From positions 110,203 to 150,003 of the forward strand of contig NZ_AWRU01000034.1 in the NCBI RefSeq assembly GCF_000523515.1: a stretch of 39,801 nucleotides of DNA, written 5' to 3'. Of this stretch, positions 1 through 7,564 are shown in pieces; positions within the stretch are counted from its first letter, which is position 1; every line of letters starts with the position of its first letter. The notes beneath the pieces were generated by a model. The model searched no databases. It saw only the letters and a list, made by a program, of their open reading frames with translations, and had not been told where the DNA came from. The stretch comes from Pedobacter sp. V48. GTDB lineage: Bacteria; Bacteroidota; Bacteroidia; Sphingobacteriales; Sphingobacteriaceae. The translations under genes and the position numbers were made by a program.

Positions 1-96
1 TTTTTATTTAACGTCTTCTTTACGGCAGTCGCCGTAACAGGCCTTATAACTCATTATAAAAGAAGGAGGGCGGTGACAACGAGTGAGTGCGATTAA
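1..96 (+). CDS. 3' end of a small membrane protein (partial; MauE/DoxX-like by context)
   Basis: The first 31 codons of the window are open only in frame 1 and end with TAA at 94-96; the other two forward frames hit stops within the first 36 bases. The visible part is a hydrophobic stretch (FLFNVFFTAVAVTGLITHY) followed by a basic tail (KRRR). This is the pattern of a last membrane helix with a cytoplasmic end. It lies 126 bases before the DUF6520-like gene. In Sphingobacteria such small exported proteins often sit near MauE/DoxX-type redox membrane proteins and TlpA thioredoxins, so that identity is a guess from context. The 5' part lies outside the window. Confidence 0.4.
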   Translation, partial: FLFNVFFTAVAVTGLITHYKRRRAVTTSECD

Positions 97-222
97 GGAA
101 GCTATAGCCCATTCCACTGAAAATTTATAAAATCCCTATTGTCAGGCAAGGGCTGCCGGGAAGTCTGCCAGTAAAGGTAAAACACCGACCTTAAACAGGT
201 GCAAAAATCTTAAACTCTTAAA

Positions 223-543
223 ATGAAAAAGTTCATTAAAAACATCCACTTCGGCGCCGTAGCAGTGCTTTTAGGATTAACAATGGTTTTTACGCAAAGC
301 GCTTTCAAACCTGCAAAAAGTTTAGTTGACAGCACTTACAGGCCTGTCCCAACTTCTACCAGTCCAAACGGCTGGCTGAATATCGATAACCTGAGCTTCG
401 ATGATTCAGACGAACCGGCGGACAATACTTATCAATGTTCAGGCTCAATCGGAACTTGTTCTGCTATTTTTGACCATGTACCCACCAGTCCTTCAGATAC
501 CCCAACTGGTACCGTTAGAAATGGCTCCTTTGCCTTAAACTAA
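223..543 (+). CDS. small exported protein, DUF6520-like
   Basis: The 106-residue product starts with a basic n-region (MKKFIKN) and a hydrophobic core (residues 10-27), so it is exported, possibly with cleavage after the SAF segment. The mature part is acidic and rich in Ser, Thr and Pro, and has two cysteines six residues apart (CSGSIGTC, about residues 72-79) preceded by a Tyr. Size, signal and the late cysteine pair match the DUF6520 small proteins of Bacteroidetes, whose function is unknown. It is convergent with the TlpA-SusC-SusD operon and shares a terminator with it. The two cysteines would be natural clients for the thioredoxin encoded at the head of that operon, but this is inference. 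Family assignment is from memory of the pattern. Confidence 0.6.
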   Translation: MKKFIKNIHFGAVAVLLGLTMVFTQSAFKPAKSLVDSTYRPVPTSTSPNGWLNIDNLSFDDSDEPADNTYQCSGSIGTCSAIFDHVPTSPSDTPTGTVRNGSFALN

Positions 544-547
544 AAAG

Positions 548-579
548 AATGAGCTACCTCTGGTTTGAGGTAGCTCATT
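548..579. terminator. bidirectional intrinsic terminator between convergent genes
   Basis: A perfect 13-bp stem (548-560 with 567-579) closes a 6-base loop TGGTTT. On the minus strand it is followed by TCTTTTTA, a good U tract, and it sits directly behind the stop of the SusD gene. On the plus strand it follows the DUF6520-like gene with a weaker T run (TTTGTTTA). It can therefore end both transcripts. Confidence 0.85.
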
Positions 580-582
580 TGT

Positions 583-1932
583 TTATGGGTTTTGAGCCAT
601 TCCCGAACTCAGGATCTCATCATCGGGTATTTTAAGTGTATATCTTGGATCATTCGGCGGCAGTTCATAGACCTTTCCTAGCACTGTTCTGCTGATCGTT
701 ACTGCAAATTGCGGCTCCTGGTTCAGCCTTCTTAAATCTCTCCAGCGCAAGTGCTTGCCGAGCAGTTCTTTCCTCCGCTCGACAATAACAATACTTAGCG
801 CTTCATCCGGGGTTTGTGCGGTGAATGGCACATAGGTGGCATCAAATCTTGTCTTCAACAGAGCATTGAGTTTGCCCATCGATTCGGTGACTTTACCTAG
901 TCTTGCATTACTTTCCGCTGAAATCAGGTACATTTCATCAATTAATATCCCTGACTTATAGCCCTTATAAGTAATCAGGCCATTTGGTCTAAGTCTAAAA
1001 AACAATGCCTTGCGTAAATCATTTGGAGCATAGCTGTTATACAATGGCTTAACGACTTCTGTAAGTGAATTTGCAGGGAACTGGTAGCTTACAGGATTGG
1101 TATAAAATATGATCTCGTCATTTCCATTTGGCAACACTGAGGGAAAGGGCGAATTGCTGTTTTTATCCAGCGTACTGAAATTGATCAGGGGCTTGTTGTG
1201 CAGGACAACAGCCTGATCTGCATACAAGGCAGCCTTTTCATAATTCCCCATCGTTTGATAAATTCTTGCCAATAGCCCGGCTGCTGCTGCTTTTGATGGT
1301 CTGGTTTTATAGGATACCACGACCGGCAACAATGGCTCAGCGGCCGTCAGATCGGTAATGATCTGCTGATAGGTTTCCTCTACACTGGCACGCTTAGGCC
1401 GGTCATTTACATTGGCAGCCAGATGCAAGGGCATTCCCAGATCAGTGCTACTGGTTGCGCTATTGTACGGAGGCGAAAAAGTATCAATAAGATTGCTATA
1501 GGCCAGAGCCCTGAAAAATAAGGCAGTACCTTTCAACTCATCCCATTGCGATTGCTGTGCGGGATTCGGATCAATTTTTTCAAGCCCTTCAAGGACAATA
1601 TTGGCATACAGGATCGCCGTGAAAAGGGTACTCCAGTCCAAAATTGGGTCACCCCCATAAATTTCCCGCTTCCAGGTATAGGCATTACGTTCCATGTCTA
1701 AAACCAGTGCCTGATAGCCGTCGTCAGAAGTAAAGAAATCGTCTGAACATATAATAGGCAGTGCAGGTATTCGGTTCATGATGCCGGAGTTGTCTAATAA
1801 TACCCTGAAGTCTTCAAGGGTAGTTGGAATAACCAGTTTAACATTTGGCTTTTCATCCAGGAAACCTTTTTTACAACCCTGGAATAGAAGCATCGTAGTC
1901 AGGATTAAACAGATAAAGTATTGATTTTTCAT
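583..1932 (-). CDS. SusD/RagB family outer-membrane nutrient-binding lipoprotein
   Basis: The protein has 449 residues with a lipoprotein signal peptide and lipobox LFQGC (Cys about residue 20), followed by KKGFLDEKP, the usual opening of RagB/SusD proteins. The middle carries the TPR-like helical region (ELKGTALFFRALAYSNL, and AAAAGLLARIYQTMGNYEKA). The C-terminal part has the family motif DEMYLISAESNARLGK and the end-block RRKELLGKHLRWRDLRRL. SusD proteins form the lid over a SusC channel at the cell surface and capture the ligand. It lies 12 bases downstream of its SusC partner in one operon. At 449 residues it is on the short side for the family. The ligand is unknown; no glycoside hydrolase accompanies this pair, so a peptide or another small molecule is as likely as a glycan. 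Confidence 0.93.
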   Translation of the reverse strand: MKNQYFICLILTTMLLFQGCKKGFLDEKPNVKLVIPTTLEDFRVLLDNSGIMNRIPALPIICSDDFFTSDDGYQALVLDMERNAYTWKREIYGGDPILDWSTLFTAILYANIVLEGLEKIDPNPAQQSQWDELKGTALFFRALAYSNLIDTFSPPYNSATSSTDLGMPLHLAANVNDRPKRASVEETYQQIITDLTAAEPLLPVVVSYKTRPSKAAAAGLLARIYQTMGNYEKAALYADQAVVLHNKPLINFSTLDKNSNSPFPSVLPNGNDEIIFYTNPVSYQFPANSLTEVVKPLYNSYAPNDLRKALFFRLRPNGLITYKGYKSGILIDEMYLISAESNARLGKVTESMGKLNALLKTRFDATYVPFTAQTPDEALSIVIVERRKELLGKHLRWRDLRRLNQEPQFAVTISRTVLGKVYELPPNDPRYTLKIPDDEILSSGMAQNP

Positions 1933-1944
1933 GATTCGATTAAA

Positions 1945-4900
1945 TTAAAGTCCGGCCCTGATCCCAAAGGCAAAACTGCTTTGTCTCCTTGTGGTTTGGG
2001 AATCGGGGTCTAAATGATATTTATTAGCTGTCCATAACAGGCCAAGGTTATTGCCGTATAAAAATAATTCTGCCGATTTGAGTCCCTTAAACAGATTCTT
2101 CGGCATTTGGCAGGAAAAACGGATATCCCTCAAACGAATATGATCACCTTTTTCCACCAGTACCTCTGAATACTGATAGAAAGCATCCCGGATGTCCGAA
2201 GGCACAGTTGGAATTGAGGGAACATGGGTATTTCTTTCATCCCCAGCTTTTTGCCACCGCAGGTTATAATCAGCATGTCCGCCAAGACCGTAGGTGTTGC
2301 CATAGGAAATAGAGCTCACCCTGAAATAATAGCCAAGACTGTAGCTGAGATTTATCGATAATGTGAACTGTCTCCAATTAAAATCATTGCGGAAGGAACC
2401 ATAACAGGTAGGTCTGGCGCTTCCGTTGAATATGATGTTTTCCGGAGTCGCCGCGATGGACATGGCATAGTAGTCTTTACTGGTCTCGCCGTTCAAGTAG
2501 CCCATTGGATCACCGTTTTGCTGATCAAGCCTGGCCCAGGCATAGCTGTAAATCCCATATAGCGGTTTGCCTATCAATGGTGTATTGATCTGCTGAAAGT
2601 AAGCTATGGTTGCCTGCTGTTTGTAGTCGGTTACTTTATCTTTTACAAAAGAAAAGTTAATCGACGGTAACCACTGTACTGCGCCTATGCGCTGTTGACC
2701 CTGTATCAGAATATCTGCACCGAAGCCTTTTGTACTGGCATTATTTCCTTTAAATACTGAAACGCCAGATGACGGTGGATAGGCGGTTTCCCCGATTAAA
2801 TCAATTCCTCTTTTTTGAAAAAAATCGATGAACATATTCCATTTCCTGTTTTTACTGCTGGCATCAATCCCGATGTTCCACATCTTTACCTGTTCCCACC
2901 TCAAATCAGGGTTGGGCGGGTTGATGATCTCCCCATACGGCAGTTTAGTCGTCTCAGTACTGCCGTTGTTATACATAGCTGTAGTGTAAGCCGAAAGGCT
3001 TTTATCAACATTCCCCTGATAGCCATAACTGGAACGTATTTTAAGGTAAGGCAGAAAATCAGCAGCATACCATGGTTCGCTGCTCAATTCCCATCCGAGG
3101 CCTGCTGACCAAAGCGGCACACCCTTTTGATTGGTAGCAACACCGAACAGATTACTTTGGTCAAAACGAAAACTGGCAGATGCGGAATACCTTCGCTTAA
3201 AACTGTAGCTGGCATTACTGTAATAGGAAACAAACCGATCCGTCGTTCCGTTAAGATCATCGGCGTAGGGGATCAGGCTGCGGCTGGCAGGATTGATATA
3301 ATTGGGATACGTATTGAGATAGTCCACAGCCTGACTGCTGGCATGGTCGGCATCATAGCCATATAACCTGAATTCCCTTCCTTTATATTGGGCATCACTG
3401 ATCTCCGCACCTGCCAGTACCGATAGAGAATTGTCAGCACTGAAATCTTTACTGAAGTTTAGGTTACCCCGAAACGATTGACTATTTAAACTTCCATTGT
3501 TCTGATCCAAAATTCCGCCGTAAGGAAGTGGCCTGTTAATGGTGCCGTCGGGATTGACAGCACTAAATCTGTTGACTGCATCCCTGACCATATAGCTGTT
3601 TTTATCATACTCAGTTTTTGAAACAGTCTCCTCATGCGTATTCTGGTAAAGCACTTCTGCATTAAGTGCCGGAATGATACGGTACTTAATTCCAAGATTC
3701 AGGTTATAATTTTGACCTGTTGAAGTCCGGTCTGTGCTTTCCCTGTCATCTAAAGGGTTATATGTCCAATCCAGTAACCGGGATTGGGCAGGATCTTGCA
3801 GAAAGCCAGGCCGGTAATCTTTTATAATGGTTATTGGATTCCCCCGATCGTCGACCAATCGGGCATAAGGATATAACACATTACCGTTTTTATTGAAAGC
3901 GGGGATAGGTAAACCATTCAAAGATGCTCTGCTTGAACTGAACATTAGGCCTGTACTAAATTCCAATTTGTTTTTCAGTAAAGCATAGGTATGTCTGCCA
4001 TTCAATGTAATGCGGTCGTCGCGGTTTCCGATCTGTGAGGCACGGTTCCGGTCGAAACCTGCCGAAATATAATACTTCTGGTTTTGTGTGCCCCCGTTCA
4101 GGCTTAAGGCATATTGCTGGTTTACCGCCTTTTGGTACAAGTACCTGTCATAATCGTTCCTCACATCGTATCCGGCGAGCTTAGCAATTTCGCTGTTGGC
4201 CTGATCCTGCGAGATCAGGTGATCACGTGCGGCAATCAACTGCTCGATAACCGGACTAAGGGGTACTTTTTGAAGCGAGAGTTCATCACTTCTGTAAAAC
4301 CCTTCCCCAAATAAGCGTCTTTCGGTCGCGATGTAATCAGCTATGCTCATTTTCGGAAAGTAAAACAGATCGGGCTTTTCAGTTACATTCACATTAGCAT
4401 TCAAATTTATGCTTAAGGGACTGTTGAAATTGCCTTTGTTAGTCGTGATCACGATTACTCCGTTGCCCGCTTTAGCACCCCAAATTGCGGAGGCTGATGC
4501 ATCTTTAAGAACAGTGATGCTGTTCACGTCATTGGGGTTGATCTCATCAATATTTCCTGCAAAAGGAAAGTTGTCTACCACAATCAGGGGCTGGGCATTG
4601 GCTTTAATGGTATTCTGTCCCCTGATGCTAATGCTGTTGTTTCGAGCAGATCCCTGGGCAACTTTATTAAAGATCAGTCCCGGTACTACATCTTCCAGGC
4701 GAGACAAAATATTTGTACTTACACTCCGGTCGATAAGTGATTTGTCTGCCTGAAAAACAGAGCCGGTTAGCTTTGTCTTATCAATCTGCTGGTATCCTGT
4801 GTTGATGGCCACCTCTTCCAGGTTATTTTCCTCTGTTACAAGTTCAATAGTCGTTCGCTGATCCTTTGGCAGGTCAATGGTCAGCGTCTTAGTCCGATAA

Positions 4901-5121
4901 GAAATATAGGTTACTTTGATCTGGTAAATGCCATTGGGCAAAATCAGCGAAAACCGGCCGTCTCTATCTGTCCGAACCTGTTGTTTGGTCTGTTCAACGG
5001 TTAGGGTCGCGCCTGTCAAAGCGGACCCGGTACTTTTAGCAATAACTTTTCCGATAAAATTAGTTTGTGCCGTCAGGTCCAGGCTCGTGAAGAACAGGAA
5101 TAAAGTAATAAACTGTCTCAT
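1945..5121 (-). CDS. SusC/RagA family TonB-dependent outer-membrane channel
   Basis: The protein has 1058 residues. A signal peptide (about 1-19, ending LTAQ) is followed by a carboxypeptidase-regulatory-like beta-sandwich (about 22-95, FIGKVIAKSTGSALTGATL), then the TonB plug (about 110-230) with the SusC hallmark VNSITVLKDASASAIWGAKA and GVIVITTNKG, and then a long barrel ending in FAFGIRAGL. There is no N-terminal STN domain, so unlike the second SusC in this window it is not wired to an ECF-sigma/FecR pathway. Its ATG overlaps the stop of the TlpA gene by four bases (5118-5121), which suggests translational coupling. It imports a ligand across the outer membrane with the following SusD, powered by TonB. 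Substrate unknown. Confidence 0.95.
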   Translation of the reverse strand: MRQFITLFLFFTSLDLTAQTNFIGKVIAKSTGSALTGATLTVEQTKQQVRTDRDGRFSLILPNGIYQIKVTYISYRTKTLTIDLPKDQRTTIELVTEENNLEEVAINTGYQQIDKTKLTGSVFQADKSLIDRSVSTNILSRLEDVVPGLIFNKVAQGSARNNSISIRGQNTIKANAQPLIVVDNFPFAGNIDEINPNDVNSITVLKDASASAIWGAKAGNGVIVITTNKGNFNSPLSINLNANVNVTEKPDLFYFPKMSIADYIATERRLFGEGFYRSDELSLQKVPLSPVIEQLIAARDHLISQDQANSEIAKLAGYDVRNDYDRYLYQKAVNQQYALSLNGGTQNQKYYISAGFDRNRASQIGNRDDRITLNGRHTYALLKNKLEFSTGLMFSSSRASLNGLPIPAFNKNGNVLYPYARLVDDRGNPITIIKDYRPGFLQDPAQSRLLDWTYNPLDDRESTDRTSTGQNYNLNLGIKYRIIPALNAEVLYQNTHEETVSKTEYDKNSYMVRDAVNRFSAVNPDGTINRPLPYGGILDQNNGSLNSQSFRGNLNFSKDFSADNSLSVLAGAEISDAQYKGREFRLYGYDADHASSQAVDYLNTYPNYINPASRSLIPYADDLNGTTDRFVSYYSNASYSFKRRYSASASFRFDQSNLFGVATNQKGVPLWSAGLGWELSSEPWYAADFLPYLKIRSSYGYQGNVDKSLSAYTTAMYNNGSTETTKLPYGEIINPPNPDLRWEQVKMWNIGIDASSKNRKWNMFIDFFQKRGIDLIGETAYPPSSGVSVFKGNNASTKGFGADILIQGQQRIGAVQWLPSINFSFVKDKVTDYKQQATIAYFQQINTPLIGKPLYGIYSYAWARLDQQNGDPMGYLNGETSKDYYAMSIAATPENIIFNGSARPTCYGSFRNDFNWRQFTLSINLSYSLGYYFRVSSISYGNTYGLGGHADYNLRWQKAGDERNTHVPSIPTVPSDIRDAFYQYSEVLVEKGDHIRLRDIRFSCQMPKNLFKGLKSAELFLYGNNLGLLWTANKYHLDPDSQTTRRQSSFAFGIRAGL

Positions 5122-6452
5122 TCTGCTAATCCTTTCTCTTCAGCAAGATTGCTTGTAACAGCAGCTACCACTAACACATCAGTCTCCACTGTTTTTTCTA
5201 TAAACCGCAGATCATAAGGTTCCAAGGCCCTATTCAGGTCGGATAGATCATTCAGTTTACAACTCAGTGCCAGATCGATACTTCCTTTATAGCCTGTGTC
5301 ATCGACAACCGGCAAAGGATGATTTTGCAGATAAAGCATATCAAGGTTGAGGATCAATGAGATAAAATAGGTATTCTGAAGTTTAGCGCCCATCGGATTG
5401 TAGCTGGCTGCGGGTTTACCGCCTTTGCTTTTGAATTTTTCCTGATCGGAGGTGCGTTCAAGAGCTAAACATTTAATAGGTCTTTTTACCAGCTCTGCCT
5501 TGTATTGCGGAAACTGATTTTGCAGATCCCTGCGCATATATTCGTACATGTCACCTTTTAAGGCCGGAGGGACGATAAGTTCATAACAATAAGCATGTTG
5601 CTTTAGCCATTCGTTGCTCACTGAATCAGAAGCCTTACCTGAAGGCTGAATGAGTTCAGGTTCCGAGCATTCAATACGTTTGGGACTTAAGTAACCTCTG
5701 TCCTTAAAAGCCAGTGCATACAGATTAACTAAAGATTGGTTATAAGCGGTTAGCCTGTACCCTGCATTTATAGGCCGGTTACTATAACCTGATCCGATGC
5801 CTTCCTGAAAGCGCGTGAGGATGGAATGGAACATCAGCTGTTCACCCGTACCGCCGTTATTTCCAATAAGAAAGGGTTTGTCAATGTCGTACCTCACTTT
5901 CAGGTCGTGCTTACTGCTCAACTGCGCAGTGCCTGACAGCACTTTTTCTATTTGTGCCTTGTTGACTTCCTGATATCCGGTAACAGCACTTACTTTCCCT
6001 TCCCCATTGATCCAGACATAATGGGGCAGATAGATATGCGGAAATAATTTACTAAGTTTCCTGTCTCCGGTAACATGCGGGATTAGGGATGGTTTTCCTT
6101 TTTGCAGTTTCTCTAAAAAAGGAAGCACTTCCTTTTCCGTTTGATAGCTTACAGAAAGGAATTGTATCCTGTCGCCAAACTGTTTCTGAAGACTGTCCAT
6201 TTTCGGGATCATGGCCACGCATGGACTACACCAGGTGGCCCAAAAATCAAGAATGACCAGCTTGCCTTTCAGGTCGGATAATTTTATACTTGTTTTGCGG
6301 TAATTATGGATATTACTGATCTCTGTATCTGATACATCTTGCCCGATTTGTATCCCTTTTGTCGTAACGTCAATAGCCTTGTTTTCTTGTGCGTATACCG
6401 TTAAATTCTGGCAAAGCATGGCCATGACGATGATGGATGTTATTTTTTTCAT
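5118..6452 (-). CDS. exported TlpA-type thioredoxin with a C-terminal DUF3738-like domain
   Basis: The protein has 444 residues and a signal peptide (1-21, ending VYAQ). Residues about 35-175 form a thioredoxin fold of the TlpA/ResA type: KGKLVILDFWATWCSPC, with redox cysteines C75 and C78, and a later cis-Pro region (IYLPHYVWIN). Residues about 190-440 resemble the DUF3738 (TIGR03435) family, best seen in its end: HPLPVVDDTGYKGSIDLAL, then LNRALEPYDLRFIEKTVETDVLVVAAV. TlpA proteins reduce disulfides in the periplasm. DUF3738 has no known role. This is the first gene of the operon with SusC (4-base overlap) and SusD, so its redox activity is presumably tied to what the SusCD pair imports. A leader ORF and hairpin lie upstream. 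Confidence 0.88.
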   Translation of the reverse strand: MKKITSIIVMAMLCQNLTVYAQENKAIDVTTKGIQIGQDVSDTEISNIHNYRKTSIKLSDLKGKLVILDFWATWCSPCVAMIPKMDSLQKQFGDRIQFLSVSYQTEKEVLPFLEKLQKGKPSLIPHVTGDRKLSKLFPHIYLPHYVWINGEGKVSAVTGYQEVNKAQIEKVLSGTAQLSSKHDLKVRYDIDKPFLIGNNGGTGEQLMFHSILTRFQEGIGSGYSNRPINAGYRLTAYNQSLVNLYALAFKDRGYLSPKRIECSEPELIQPSGKASDSVSNEWLKQHAYCYELIVPPALKGDMYEYMRRDLQNQFPQYKAELVKRPIKCLALERTSDQEKFKSKGGKPAASYNPMGAKLQNTYFISLILNLDMLYLQNHPLPVVDDTGYKGSIDLALSCKLNDLSDLNRALEPYDLRFIEKTVETDVLVVAAVTSNLAEEKGLAE

Positions 6453-6500
6453 CGTTGTTTTTTATGGATTTTAGTTAGTTGATTGCTTGGAAAGGGATGA

Positions 6501-6562
6501 AAAACAAAGCGGAACGGGACACCTCGGTTCCCTAAAACTTCAGTGTCCGCTCGCTTTGTTTT
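6501..6562 (-). terminator. terminator-like hairpin in the leader of the TlpA-SusC-SusD operon (possible attenuator)
   Basis: Read on the minus strand, an 11-bp perfect outer stem (6552-6562 with 6501-6511) continues through two single-base bulges and a G-U pair into GGACAC/GTGTCC (6543-6548 with 6517-6522). This gives about 20 paired positions and a loop of about 20 bases. The 3' arm ends in CGCTTTGTTTTTC, so the stem runs into a U tract as in an intrinsic terminator. It begins two bases after the stop of a 20-codon ORF and ends about 48 bases before the TlpA start. Since no full-length gene precedes it on this strand, its job is more likely to control read-through into the operon than to end an upstream gene. 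Confidence 0.7.
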
Positions 6563-6564
6563 CT

Positions 6565-6627
6565 CTAGTCTGGCGGACAGATAATCAGCAAATAACGGTA
6601 GGTTATTTTAATTGTAACAGCTTTCAT
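6565..6627 (-). CDS. putative 20-residue leader peptide of the TlpA-SusC-SusD operon
   Basis: An ATG at 6627 opens a 20-codon frame (MKAVTIKITYRYLLIICPPD) ending with TAG at 6565-6567. The peptide has a basic, hydrophobic body and ends Cys-Pro-Pro-Asp; a Pro-Pro pair next to the stop is a known cause of ribosome stalling. The stop is directly followed by the long terminator-like hairpin. The geometry resembles a leader peptide of an attenuated operon. Without homologs it could also be a chance ORF in an A+T-rich leader. No recognisable promoter was identified. Confidence 0.4.
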   Translation of the reverse strand: MKAVTIKITYRYLLIICPPD

Positions 6628-6672
6628 ATTATTAATAGTTAGTTCAACCTAATATGAAGAGTGCAAAATATA

Positions 6673-6827
6673 AGAGTGGGTTTTGCATACCGCGACCCCC
6701 ATTCAGTTCTCAAGCCTTATGTTGACGCGGATTTACAGCAGAACCCACTCTCATTTTGAATGTACTAATATAGCACATCGTAATAAGATATGGGTATTAG
6801 TCTGCTGCCTTGCGTCAACGGCTTGAG
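6673..6827. repeat. two interleaved inverted repeats (A-B-A'-B')
   Basis: Arm A, AGAGTGGGTTTTGC (6673-6686), pairs with GCAGAACCCACTCT (6738-6751) with one G-U. Arm B, CTCAAGCC-TTAT-GTTGACGC (6709-6728), pairs with GCGTCAACGGCTTGAG (6812-6827), the TTAT being an insertion. B lies inside the A loop and B' outside it, so the pairs cross. The block 6672-6740 is also loosely similar to the reverse complement of 6790-6848 (shared AAGAGT, TTGC, CTCAAGCC, GTTGACGC, AGCAGA in order), so it may be two diverged copies of one element in opposite orientation. The stretch 6628-6987 holds no gene otherwise. Confidence 0.6.
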
Positions 6828-6987
6828 ATTGGGAGCCGCAAGACTCTTCGATATACCTATTTTTTACTAAGGTTTAATTCTTTGTTTATATCATAATACT
6901 AATATAATCAATATTTTAACACTTCCATATATCGAGGTGATAAAAATTTTATTTTTAGCTCTCTTGGCTGCTCAGAAGTAGCTGCAA

Positions 6988-7344
6988 ATGGAGGAAATTA
7001 TAACGATTGAAATGTCAGAGCTTGATTACAGATTGATTTTGCACATCAAATCGCTGCGAGAAGCTAAAAATATTTCTCAAGTAGCCTTGAGTCATAAGAT
7101 GGGTCTTTCGTCAGGATTTATTGGCAAGGTTGAGCTACTTACTGCCCCGGATAAATACAGCATTCGTCACTTGAAACTGCTCGCAGACATATTTAAGTTT
7201 AGAAGTTTTTCTGAGCTGCTACCGAAAATTCCGGAAAACGACAAGATTAGACTTACGTTAAAGGTTTCATCGCAAACAAAAAAAGACGGAAGTCCCTCAA
7301 AGAAAAATTTTACCGAAGTCATTAAGATCGAACCGGTAAAATAA
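6988..7344 (+). CDS. XRE-family helix-turn-helix regulator
   Basis: The product has 118 residues. Residues about 16-68 form a lambda-Cro/CI-type HTH: LILHIKSLREAKNISQVALSHKMGLSSGFIGKVE and a third helix region RHLKLLADIF. The tail is Lys-rich and has no ligand-binding domain. Small stand-alone XRE proteins of this kind often sit at the regulatory edge of Bacteroidetes conjugative elements. It lies 220 bases upstream of rteC on the same strand, with a strong inverted-repeat array between them that could be its operator or its terminator. Confidence 0.8.
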   Translation: MEEIITIEMSELDYRLILHIKSLREAKNISQVALSHKMGLSSGFIGKVELLTAPDKYSIRHLKLLADIFKFRSFSELLPKIPENDKIRLTLKVSSQTKKDGSPSKKNFTEVIKIEPVK

Positions 7345-7381
7345 GCTATTCCTTTTTATATACTCATCATCATTTATAGGA

Positions 7382-7428
7382 TGTAAGGATAAATCCTTAC
7401 ATATCACATTTAGGGGTTTATCCTTACA
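7382..7428. promoter_or_regulatory. three-copy inverted repeat between the XRE gene and rteC (operator or terminator)
   Basis: TGTAAGGA (7382-7389) and TCCTTACA (7394-7401) form an 8-bp palindrome with a 4-base centre TAAA. A second TCCTTACA follows at 7421-7428, and the outer pair extends to 12 bp (7382-7393 with 7417-7428). A T-rich run (AAATTTTTGTTTT) follows. The T run suits a terminator for the XRE gene. The repeated half-site also suits binding of a dimeric HTH protein such as the product encoded just upstream. Confidence 0.55.
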
Positions 7429-7564
7429 AATTTTTGTTTTGTGCTTATCATTTTTGAGCCTTAACAAAAAAGACACATATGGATAAAAGCTACTCTTTCC
7501 CGCAGATGTGAAATAAATAACAGCCAGTTAACCGGTGTTTGCGGAATTTATTTAATCATCCTCT

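Noticed and set aside
4409..4753. 114-codon plus-strand frame opposite the first SusC
   Set aside because: Antisense to the conserved plug domain; no independent signal.
6660..6860. Target-site duplication flanking the interleaved repeats
   Set aside because: Only ATAT-type sequence on both sides, which is expected in A+T-rich DNA; no convincing duplication.
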